A DNA stretch of 52,732 nucleotides from a bacterium CG_4_9_14_3_um_filter_65_15 (lineage in GTDB: Bacteria > Krumholzibacteriota > Krumholzibacteriia > LZORAL124-64-63), in the NCBI GenBank assembly GCA_002790835.1, contig PFVX01000026.1, forward strand, positions 1 to 52,732. The letters are read 5' to 3'. How positions within the stretch are numbered: the first letter of the stretch is position 1; every line of letters begins with the position of its first letter. Positions 25,666-33,197 of the stretch are shown here, in pieces. The notes under the pieces were generated by a model, which made no database searches, was not told where the DNA came from, and saw only the letters and a list, made by a program, of their open reading frames with translations. The position numbers were made by a program, and so were the translations under genes.

Positions 25666-27405
25666 ATGTCGTCCCGAAACCGAGGAATTTTCCTGATTCT
25701 GAGCAGTCTCTTCACCTTGGCCTTGGCCGGGTGTTCCAGCGATAGCCCCACCAATCCGCTGACGGCCCCCGGGATTGATGCCGTTTCGCGGGCGGCGGAC
25801 AAGGGCCTGCCCCCCGGGGCCGGTGAGGTGTTGCCCGGGCGTTACATCGTGCGGCTGGAACCGGGCAAGAGACCGGTCGCGGCCCTGGCGACGGATCTGG
25901 CCAAGCGCAACGGCTTTGCCGTCCAACACCTGTACAGTTCCGCGCTGCGCGGATTTTCCGCCGGGATGACCGCCGAACAAGCCGCCGCGTTGGCCGCCGA
26001 AAACGGGGTCTTGGGCGTGGAACCGGACCGGCCCATGCAGGCGTTCGCCGAGTTTCTGCCCACGGGTGTGGATCGGGAGGACGTGGAGCGGAACCCGTAT
26101 TCCGGCATCGACGGGGTTTCGGCGGCGGTTGACGTGGACATCGCCATCATCGATACGGGCATCGATCCGGATCACCCCGATCTGAACGTGGTCGGCGGCG
26201 TGAAACTGTTGGGCGGCACCAGTGATCCCGACTTCCGCGACGGCTTCGGCCACGGCACCCACTGCGCCGGCATCGCCGCAGCGCGCAACGACGGCCAGGG
26301 CGTGGTGGGCGTGGCGCCCGGCGCCCGGCTGTGGGCCGTCAAGGTCCTCAACGACAGCGGCAGCGGCAGCATGTCCGACATCATCGCGGGGGTCGACTGG
26401 GTTGCCGCCCGCGCCGATGAGATCGAGGTCATCAACATGAGCCTGGGCGGGTTCGGCTGGTCCGATGCCCTGCGCAGTGCCATCCAGGGCTGCGTGGGCC
26501 AGGGCGTTGTGGTGGCCGTGGCGGCCGGCAACTACGGCATGGACGTGTACGGCTTCGACCGGACCATCGGCAACTGGGATGATCAGGTGCCGGCGGCCAT
26601 CCCCGAGGCCATGACCGTCAGCGCGTTGGCCGACGGCGACGGTCTGCCCGGCGGTCTGGGCGCGGCGACTTCCTCCGGGGCCGATGATTCCTTTGCCTCG
26701 TTCTCCAACACATCCCACAACGTCGTGGCGGGCAACCCGGTGAACTCGCCGGGGGCGGCCATCGACCTGATGCTGCCGGGCGTGGACATCATCTCCTCGG
26801 TGCCCGGAGGCGGCTACGCGGCGCTGTCGGGTACCAGCATGGCCTCGCCCCACGCGGCGGGCCTGGCAGCCCTGTATATCGCCCAACACGGCCGGGCCGC
26901 CGACGCGGCGGGGGTGTACGCCATCCGGCAGGCCCTGATCGACCAGGGCGCGCCTCAGAACAGCCCCTGGGGTCTGGCCGCCGGCGGCGACCGCGACGGG
27001 AACATCGAGCCCATCGGCATGGCGGCGCCCCTGGCCGCGTTCTCGGATCTCGGTTTCCGGTCTTTCCGCGCCCAGGCCAGCATCCACCCCGGTGACACCG
27101 TTCACGCCAAGGTCGCCCTGGGCAATCGCGGCACCAGCGCCGTGACCGGGCCGGTGACCCTGCGCATGTTCGAATCCGGCTCGGGGACAGAGGTGACCAC
27201 GCCGCGGGTGTTGTCCTCGGGATTGGCCGTGGGCCAGTCCATCACCAGCGCGCCGCACATTCGCACCCCGGCCGACCTGGCGCCGGGGACCTACACCCTG
27301 GTGGTGCAGCACGATCTGGGCGACGACGTTGGTTTCAACGACAGCATGTCCCTGGAAATCGAGGTTCTGCCGCCGGCTATGCGGCGGCCCGTGGTCCAGG
27401 ACTGA
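25666..27405 (+). CDS. S8 subtilisin-like peptidase lipoprotein
   Basis: This is a predicted membrane-anchored serine protease of 579 aa. The N-terminus is a lipoprotein signal peptide with lipobox LALAGC. An inhibitor-I9-type propeptide (RYIVRLEPGKRPVAALATDLAKRNGF...GVLGVEPDRPMQAF) follows, then the catalytic domain with D163 (AIIDTGID), H196 (GHGTHCAG), the Asn in AAGN and S391 (SGTSMASPHAAG). A C-terminal CARDB-like beta domain (VHAKVALGNRGTSAVTGPVTL) ends the protein; it has no sorting domain, unlike the other subtilase. The start ATG has GGAGGA upstream. It converges on the selenoprotein candidate. Confidence 0.92.
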   Translation: MSSRNRGIFLILSSLFTLALAGCSSDSPTNPLTAPGIDAVSRAADKGLPPGAGEVLPGRYIVRLEPGKRPVAALATDLAKRNGFAVQHLYSSALRGFSAGMTAEQAAALAAENGVLGVEPDRPMQAFAEFLPTGVDREDVERNPYSGIDGVSAAVDVDIAIIDTGIDPDHPDLNVVGGVKLLGGTSDPDFRDGFGHGTHCAGIAAARNDGQGVVGVAPGARLWAVKVLNDSGSGSMSDIIAGVDWVAARADEIEVINMSLGGFGWSDALRSAIQGCVGQGVVVAVAAGNYGMDVYGFDRTIGNWDDQVPAAIPEAMTVSALADGDGLPGGLGAATSSGADDSFASFSNTSHNVVAGNPVNSPGAAIDLMLPGVDIISSVPGGGYAALSGTSMASPHAAGLAALYIAQHGRAADAAGVYAIRQALIDQGAPQNSPWGLAAGGDRDGNIEPIGMAAPLAAFSDLGFRSFRAQASIHPGDTVHAKVALGNRGTSAVTGPVTLRMFESGSGTEVTTPRVLSSGLAVGQSITSAPHIRTPADLAPGTYTLVVQHDLGDDVGFNDSMSLEIEVLPPAMRRPVVQD

Positions 27406-27431
27406 CCCGTCGGCTCACCCCGCGGGGGCGG

Positions 27432-28250
27432 TCACTTCACCAAGGTCAGGGTGCGGATCCGGTCGGTGGCGCCGGCGTGCAGCTGCACAAAATATATCCC
27501 GCTGGGTTGACGTCGCCCGGCGTTGTCGGTCCCGTCCCAGGTGACTTCGTACCGCCGCCCGGGCTGATGGAAGCGGTCGTCAATCAACGTGGACACGATG
27601 CGTCCCCTGAGATCCAGGATCTGCAGGGTCACGGGGATGTCGCCGTCTCCCAAGGCCAGCTCGAAGGGAATGCGGGTCAGTGGATTGAAGGGGTTGGGAT
27701 AATTCGGCAGAAGCAGATTTTCGCCGAAGGGAATCACCGGAGTCGGTGAGACAAGACTTTCGAGTCCCTGGTCGATGGCATCACGGATGGCCGCGTCGTT
27801 GTAGTTGCCGCGCCAGATGACGATCCCATCGCCCCCGATGACGAACAGGTAGTCGTAGGTGCAGGCGTAAGCGGCCGGAATCCCGGCGGCGGAGCCTTTC
27901 ATGAGGATGGGGTAGGTCACTCCGGAGGCGCTGGCGAAGACCTGGACCTGGGCCTGATTGCCGTCCCACAGATCGATGGCCAGGGCTTGGAAGGGTTGGT
28001 CGCCGTAGGTCTGGTTGATGGCCTCCGTACCGGAGCCGAAGCCGATGCAGGAGCTTCAGCCATATCCAACCATGAAAAGCAACACCACTTCACCATGGTG
28101 TTGGCTCAGGGTATGAATGGGCCCGGCGGGAAATTCCTGCAGGGCGAAATCCGCAGCCGGGGTGCCGGGATCCCCGGGCCCTGCGAAGGCGATTGCAGCG
28201 TTGGCCGCCAAGCAGGCGACCAGGAGCAGGCGCAATAATAGTCTCGGCAT
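27432..28250 (-). CDS. Candidate selenoprotein: secreted thioredoxin-fold protein with in-frame TGA (UxxC) and sorting-like tail
   Basis: A single minus-strand frame of 273 codons (28250 to 27432) contains one in-frame TGA at 28056-28058 and is otherwise open. It encodes a signal peptide (MPRLLLRLLLVACLAANAAIAFA), then a redoxin domain: TPAADFALQEF, GEVVLLFMVGYG, the TGA, SSCIGFGSGTEAINQ, YPILMKGSAAGIPAAY and VIGGDGIVIWRG. It ends in an FlgD-like sorting domain (YPNPFNPLTRIPFEL...GIYFVQL...LTLVK). The TGA is codon 65 and C68 follows three codons later, so the motif reads UxxC at the thioredoxin CxxC position. A bSECIS-like hairpin lies 18 nt downstream. An ordinary gene caller would split it into a 64-aa and a 162-aa ORF. 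A nonsense mutation is the alternative. Confidence 0.75.
28020..28058 (-). other. bSECIS-like hairpin after the in-frame TGA
   Basis: Reading the minus strand, the TGA (28058-28056) is followed by 18 nt and then a stem GGCTCCG (28037-28031) with CGGAG-G-CC (28027-28020, one bulged G) and a 3-nt loop GTA (28030-28028). The loop begins 25 nt after the TGA and its first base is G. Both features fit the known bacterial SECIS rules (16-37 nt to the apical loop, a G in its first two bases, a 4-16 bp upper stem). Confidence 0.6.
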
Positions 28251-28317
28251 TGCGATTCTCTTCTCTCTTCAGGCCGGCCGCGGCCGGGCCGCTGCCCTGT
28301 CCCCATACCGTAATTTA

Positions 28318-28345
28318 ATTGTATGAAGCTGCAACCGGCCCGCAA
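28318..28345 (-). promoter_or_regulatory. Promoter of the selenoprotein candidate
   Basis: On the minus strand TTGCGG (28340-28345) and TACAAT (28318-28323) with a 16-nt spacer lie about 68 nt before the start. The leader between them contains GC-rich GGCCGG-type palindromes. Confidence 0.5.
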
Positions 28346-28360
28346 GCGTGTTGACGGTCC

Positions 28361-28389
28361 TTGGCACGATCCGGTGTCTGGGCTATGAT
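28361..28389 (+). promoter_or_regulatory. Promoter of the MBL hydrolase operon
   Basis: TTGGCA (28361-28366), a 17-nt spacer and TATGAT (28384-28389) form one of the best sigma70-like promoters in the window, 22 nt before ATG 28411. Confidence 0.65.
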
Positions 28390-28410
28390 CCGCCCCGGGA
28401 GGGATTGCCC

Positions 28411-29100
28411 ATGATTGTCAACGACCACAGCCGGGACCATGTGAGGTTCCTCCAGTTGCACCTGGGGGGGGACCGCAATTTCCAGTACCTGATCGGCGAT
28501 GCGCGCACGGGGGATGCGGCCGCGGTGGATCCGGGGTTCGGCGCGGGGACCTTCGCCGCCATCGCCCAGGACCAGGGATTGTCCATCAAGACCATCCTGA
28601 TCACCCACGGCCATTGCGATCACACCGGCGAGGCGGCCGCCCTGGCGGAGCTCACCGGAGCGGAAATATTCGCCGGGAATCCCGAGGTGGTCGCCGGGGC
28701 CCAGCCCCTGGTCGATGATCAACTCGTGCGGGTGGGCGGTCTGGTCGTGCGGGCCTTGGCCACCCCCGGACACGCTCCCGACCATTTCTGCTTCCTTTAC
28801 GAGGACTTCCTGGTGACGGGGGATCTGCTGTTCTGTGGCAAGGTCGGGGGGACCGGGTCCTTTTTTCCCGGCTCCAGCTCCCAGGAGGAGTGGGATTCCC
28901 TGCAGCGGATCCTCTTGTTCTCGCCGGAAACCCGGGTTTACCCCGGCCATGACTACTACGGGGGACCGGGGGAGATGAAAGTGTCAACCCTGGGTCACGA
29001 GCGGGACCACAACCCCTTCCTCAACGGTACGGGATTCGCGGCGTTCTGCGCCTTGAAGGAAAACTGGGCCACCTTCAAACAGGAAAATGGTATCCGTTGA
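28411..29100 (+). CDS. Metallo-beta-lactamase-fold hydrolase (glyoxalase II-like)
   Basis: This 229-aa metallohydrolase has the full metal set: THGHCDHTG (HxHxDH), ATPGHAPDH, GDLLFCGKVG and YPGHDYYG. The order and the C-terminal region resemble hydroxyacylglutathione hydrolases and persulfide dioxygenase-like proteins; the substrate is uncertain. The ATG at 28411 has GGGAGG upstream. Its stop codon overlaps the TTG start of the phosphatase gene by 4 nt (TTGA), which indicates translational coupling. Confidence 0.88.
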   Translation: MIVNDHSRDHVRFLQLHLGGDRNFQYLIGDARTGDAAAVDPGFGAGTFAAIAQDQGLSIKTILITHGHCDHTGEAAALAELTGAEIFAGNPEVVAGAQPLVDDQLVRVGGLVVRALATPGHAPDHFCFLYEDFLVTGDLLFCGKVGGTGSFFPGSSSQEEWDSLQRILLFSPETRVYPGHDYYGGPGEMKVSTLGHERDHNPFLNGTGFAAFCALKENWATFKQENGIR

Positions 29101-31433
29101 AGCTGCTCGCGCCCTCCCGGGAAAGCAAATCCGTATTCGCCTGGCGACAGATTCTCTTCAGTTGTCTCCTGGTGTTGGCGACAACCGCCGTTGTCAGCCT
29201 CGATCGCGACCTGCACATCCTGCCGTCGATTGTGGCGATCACCCTGGCCGGATTCCTGCTGGCGAGCGCGTGGATCCTGGTCCTGGGCTTTCTGCTGCTC
29301 GATTGCTGGGGAACCCGCCTGTGGATCCTGGCCCACGGCTTCTCCCTGGTCCTGATCCTGGTCACGGGCAAGGTGGGCATGGTCCTGGGCCTGGTGATGT
29401 CGGGGTTCTTCTTGACGTTCCGCTGGTATCGCCCCTGGCGGCTGGTATCGCCGCGGAACCGGGCCATCGGTTTCGGCCTGGGGTTCGTCATGTTCGCGGC
29501 CTTGATCCTGGGCCGGAGATTCTGGAACGGCGAGGCGTCCGGCTTCCTGTTGCGCATGCAGGCCCTGGGTGGCTGGGCTCTCGGCAGTCTGATCCTCTTC
29601 TGGTTCTGGTCCCAGCTGCACCTGGTCCTGCGCATGCGGCTGCACTTCCTGCGGTTGCGCCCCAAATTGGCGGTCAACGCCATCCTCATCGGATTCATTC
29701 CCCTGGTCCTGATCTCGGCGCTGGGCTTGACCATCCTGTACACCGGGTTGGGCGGCAGCCGCGCCGTGCGCGCGCGCGATACCCTGGATTCGTGGCGCAC
29801 CCTGACCGACGCCGGGGCGGATTTTTCCGGCGCTCTCTTCGATACGACCTTCACGTGGCCGGATGACGGAACCGCAGGCGCCGTGCGCATCCCCGCGCCG
29901 GAAGCCATGCAAGCTCTGGCCAGGAACCTCAGAGGGTTCCTGATTGCGGAAGCCGATTCCGTCGGGGCGCCGGCCCGGGCCGACACCACGTGCTGGTTCG
30001 TTTTCGAGGGTTCGGTCTGGCTCATGCGCTGGCGCGGGCTGGATACGGAGAGCCCCCGGGCCGAGGCCTGGAAGCTGGGACAACGTCCTCTGAAGGCCCT
30101 GTCCCGGATCCTGGGCGCCGCCATCGAGTTTTCCAGCATCAGCGCCCACCGTTCCGATAGCGGCATCGTGATCGGCACGACCGACAGCCCGGATGACAGG
30201 GACGTTCTCGACGCCATGGCTTTTCCCGGCATCAGGGCCAGCTATCGGGACATCGATTCCGATTCGCCTTTCTGGAACCGGTTCCTGTATTTCGGCGGGA
30301 CCCTGTTCCCTGTGTTGACCCACCATGCGGACGGCCTGAACCACAACATGGTCTTCATCAACCTGAAGGTCGGCTGGCCCGAGATCACCGCCGACTTCTT
30401 CAAGGGCGAATCCAACCTCAACATCGCGGTGATGGTGGTGCTGGGTCTGCTGATCGTGTTGTTCCTGGTGCTGGAACTGTTCGCCGTGTTCTTCGGGGTG
30501 CGCATCACCGAGGGCATCGTGACCGCCGTCCACTCCCTGCACCGGGGGATGACCGCGGTGGCGGGCGGGGAACTGAACACCCGCGTCACCCTGCCCAACG
30601 AAGACGAGTTCGGCGACCTGGCCGCCGGGTTCAACGACATGACCATGTCCCTGCTCAAGGGCCGGGAGATCGCCCTGGCCAACGACCGGCTCAAGCAGGA
30701 ACTGTCCATGGCGCGGTCCATTCAGGAGCGCCTGCTGCCGGGAGTGTATCCGACCATCGAGGGCTTCGAGGTGGTCGGCACCAGCATCCCCAGCCGGGAG
30801 ATCGGCGGGGACTACTACGACTTCATGGCCCAGGGCGAGGATCTCATCGGCATCGCCATCGGGGACGTCTCGGGCAAGGGAATGCCCGCGGCCCTGCTGA
30901 TGTCCAACCTGCAGGCGAGCCTGCACGGCCAGGTCCTGCACCCGGGATCGGTGTCCTCGGTGGTGACCAGCGTGAACGATCTGCTGGTGCGCTCCACCGA
31001 TCCGCACATGTTCGCCACCTTCTTCTATGGCCTGCTCGATACGGGCACCGGCCATTTCACCTGCACCAACGCGGGTCACAATCCCCCGCTGGTCGTGCGC
31101 AGCGACGGCGCCATTGAACATCTCAGCCGCGGCGGCCTGCTGCTGGGCATGCTCGAGGACCAGGTCTACCAGCAGGACGAGGTGGACCTCGGCCCCGGCG
31201 ACGTGATCGTGATGTACACCGACGGCATCACCGAGGCGGTGGGGCCGGGCGTGGAGGAGGACGATCCCGAAGCCATGTTCGGTGAGGACGCCCTGGAAAA
31301 GGTGATTCTGGAGAACCGTCACCTACCCGCGGCGGGGATCCAGGAGGCGATCCTGGCGGCGGTCGGGGCGCATACGGCCGAGGTGCCGCAGTCCGATGAT
31401 ATCACCCTCGTCGTGATTCGACGGCGAGATTAG
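29097..31433 (+). CDS. SpoIIE/RsbU-type PP2C phosphatase with membrane sensor region
   Basis: This is a 778-aa membrane signal protein. The N-terminal 200 residues hold about six hydrophobic segments and a second pair surrounds a large extracytoplasmic region. A HAMP domain follows (around 480-530: ELNTRVTLPNEDEFGDLAAGFNDM). The C-terminal PP2C domain has ARSIQERLLPG, REIGGDYYDF, GDVSGKGMPAALLMSNLQ, YTDGITEA and SDDITLVVI with the usual aspartates. Such enzymes dephosphorylate anti-anti-sigma factors in partner-switching systems; no such partner is in the window. The start is TTG 29097, overlapping the upstream stop. The last codons lie in the left arm of a 35-bp inverted repeat. Confidence 0.9.
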   Translation: MKLLAPSRESKSVFAWRQILFSCLLVLATTAVVSLDRDLHILPSIVAITLAGFLLASAWILVLGFLLLDCWGTRLWILAHGFSLVLILVTGKVGMVLGLVMSGFFLTFRWYRPWRLVSPRNRAIGFGLGFVMFAALILGRRFWNGEASGFLLRMQALGGWALGSLILFWFWSQLHLVLRMRLHFLRLRPKLAVNAILIGFIPLVLISALGLTILYTGLGGSRAVRARDTLDSWRTLTDAGADFSGALFDTTFTWPDDGTAGAVRIPAPEAMQALARNLRGFLIAEADSVGAPARADTTCWFVFEGSVWLMRWRGLDTESPRAEAWKLGQRPLKALSRILGAAIEFSSISAHRSDSGIVIGTTDSPDDRDVLDAMAFPGIRASYRDIDSDSPFWNRFLYFGGTLFPVLTHHADGLNHNMVFINLKVGWPEITADFFKGESNLNIAVMVVLGLLIVLFLVLELFAVFFGVRITEGIVTAVHSLHRGMTAVAGGELNTRVTLPNEDEFGDLAAGFNDMTMSLLKGREIALANDRLKQELSMARSIQERLLPGVYPTIEGFEVVGTSIPSREIGGDYYDFMAQGEDLIGIAIGDVSGKGMPAALLMSNLQASLHGQVLHPGSVSSVVTSVNDLLVRSTDPHMFATFFYGLLDTGTGHFTCTNAGHNPPLVVRSDGAIEHLSRGGLLLGMLEDQVYQQDEVDLGPGDVIVMYTDGITEAVGPGVEEDDPEAMFGEDALEKVILENRHLPAAGIQEAILAAVGAHTAEVPQSDDITLVVIRRRD

Positions 31434-31581
31434 GGGATCGCGATTCCTTTTCGGGGACGCCCGATCATGACTTCCTGTCATGATCGGGCTCGACTTTCCG
31501 GGCCTCGCGCCGTCCGTGGCTCCCGGGCCTGCAAGACGCCCCGGCCAGGAATCGCGATCCCCTAATCTCGCCGTCGAATCA
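31414..31581. repeat. Perfect 35-bp inverted repeat with internal hairpin
   Basis: Left arm 31414-31448 and right arm 31547-31581 are perfect reverse complements. The left arm includes the last seven codons and stop of the phosphatase gene, so the right arm is an inverted copy of its 3' end. Inside lies a second perfect palindrome, 31459-31471 with 31477-31489 (13 bp, 5-nt loop). The element could act as a bidirectional terminator or a structured RNA. It could also be a trace of template switching or a mobile-element scar. It is also a place where an assembly might go wrong. Confidence 0.85.
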
Positions 31582-31668
31582 TGGCGAGGGAAATTGTGGA
31601 TCATGCGGTCGCGCGGGGGTATCATCCCGTAACCGCTTTCCATCCCCCGAAATCAGGAGTGAACTCTC

Positions 31669-33171
31669 ATGTTCGACTGGTTCCACGCTTTCCACGACTC
31701 GTTGCCGCAGTGGCTGCAGGAATTCTCCCCCGTGGTGATCCTGCTGGTCATCGTCGGACTGATTTTCTATCGCCTGCCGACGGTGGAAGTGGGCCACGAC
31801 AAGGGATTCAAGCGGCGGCGGCTGATGAACTGGCTGCCCCTGGGTCTGACTTACGCCTTCCTGTACATGGGGCGCTACAACCTGAAGATCAGCAAGTTCG
31901 CCTTCGAGGAGATGAAGGCCCTGGACGACAGCCCGCTGATGGGCAACGCGGACTTCGGCGTGATCTTCATGTGGGGGACCATCGTCTATGGGGTCTCCTT
32001 CCTGATCAACGGCCCGCTGACCGACCGGCTGGGCGGACGCTTCTCCATCCTGATGGGCGCGGGCGGCGCGATGGTCCTGAACGCGCTCATGGGACTGGCC
32101 TCGTGGTCGTTGCTCCACCACGGGCCCATGTTCGATTCGCTGTCGGCCCACTTCGTGGTGATCTTCTCGCTGCTCTACTCCGTGAACATGTACTTCCAGA
32201 GCTTCGGCGCCGTGGCCATCGTCAAGGTCAACGCCCCGTGGTTCCACGTGCGCGAGCGCGGGGTGTTCGGGGCGATCTTCGGCATCCTCATCTCGCTGGG
32301 CATCTACTTCGCCTTCGATCTGGGCGACATGATCCTCACGGGCATGGGCCTGGTGTGGGTCTTCTTCATGCCCGCGATCCTGCTGGGCATCTTCTGGCTC
32401 CTGGATTTCTTCATCGTGCGCAATCGGCCGTCCCTGGCCGGCCAGGAGGACTTCAACACCGGCGACGCGACTTCCGGCCAGGAGGGTCCGCGCATGCCCG
32501 CGCTGAAGGTCTTCATGATGATGGCGCGCAACCCGATCATCATGACCATCGCGGCCATCGAGTTCTGCAGCGGTTTCCTGCGGCAGTCCATCATGCAGTG
32601 GTTCCGCACCTTCGCCAAGCAGACCGACGTTGCGCTGGGGCTCAAGTCGAGCTTCGTGTACGACAACTGGGGGCTGCTGCTGTGCATCGCCGGGATCACC
32701 GGCGGCGTGATCGCCGGTTCCATCAGCGACCACGCCTTCCAGTCGCGGCGCGGGCCGGTGGCGGGCCTGCTGTACGGCGTGATGCTCGCCGGCGCGGTGC
32801 TGCTGGTGTTCACCTACCAGATGCCGTGGGTGGGCTGGCTGGTGGTCCTGATGTCCATGGCGGTGATTGGTGTGCACGGCATGCTGTCGGGCACCGCGAG
32901 CATGGATTTCGGGGGCGCGCGCAACGCGGGAATCGCGGTGGGAATCATCGACGGTTTCGTCTATCTTGGCACCGCGGTCATGTCGGGCACCTACGCCCTG
33001 ATCCTGCCCGACGAGGAGCTGGACGCCGCCGGACGCATCACCGGGGCGGCCGCCGATCCCGCCAACTGGCGGGCGTGGCCGCTGGCCATGATCCCGATGG
33101 CAATCATCGGCCTGGTGCTGGCCTTCCGGCTGTGGAACGCCAAGCCCAAACCGAAAACCGGGTCCGCCTGA
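31669..33171 (+). CDS. MFS transporter, organophosphate/phosphate antiporter-like
   Basis: This 500-aa integral membrane transporter has 12 or so segments. The signature TDRLGGRFSILMGAGGAMV after segment three and the early LMNWLPLGLTYAFLYMGRYNLKISKF resemble the GlpT/UhpT (OPA) branch, where exchange of phosphate against sugar or glycerol phosphates is known. An N-terminal extra segment (VVILLVIVGLIFYRL) precedes the usual fold. The start ATG has AGGAG upstream. A TonB-dependent receptor follows after 26 nt, so the pair may import one nutrient across both membranes. A weak TATCAT box lies at 31620. Confidence 0.85.
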   Translation: MFDWFHAFHDSLPQWLQEFSPVVILLVIVGLIFYRLPTVEVGHDKGFKRRRLMNWLPLGLTYAFLYMGRYNLKISKFAFEEMKALDDSPLMGNADFGVIFMWGTIVYGVSFLINGPLTDRLGGRFSILMGAGGAMVLNALMGLASWSLLHHGPMFDSLSAHFVVIFSLLYSVNMYFQSFGAVAIVKVNAPWFHVRERGVFGAIFGILISLGIYFAFDLGDMILTGMGLVWVFFMPAILLGIFWLLDFFIVRNRPSLAGQEDFNTGDATSGQEGPRMPALKVFMMMARNPIIMTIAAIEFCSGFLRQSIMQWFRTFAKQTDVALGLKSSFVYDNWGLLLCIAGITGGVIAGSISDHAFQSRRGPVAGLLYGVMLAGAVLLVFTYQMPWVGWLVVLMSMAVIGVHGMLSGTASMDFGGARNAGIAVGIIDGFVYLGTAVMSGTYALILPDEELDAAGRITGAAADPANWRAWPLAMIPMAIIGLVLAFRLWNAKPKPKTGSA

Positions 33172-33197
33172 CCCGAAGCCTGCCGAGGTTAATCATC

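Noticed and set aside
27418-27427. CCCCGCGGGG palindrome between the convergent subtilase and selenoprotein genes as a terminator
   Set aside because: The stem is too short and has no U-run on either strand.
28056-28058. TGA as an ordinary stop giving a 64-aa secreted peptide
   Set aside because: The frame stays open for 207 more codons with conserved redoxin and sorting motifs. A peptide ending just before the active site has no sense. Kept open as a nonsense mutation.
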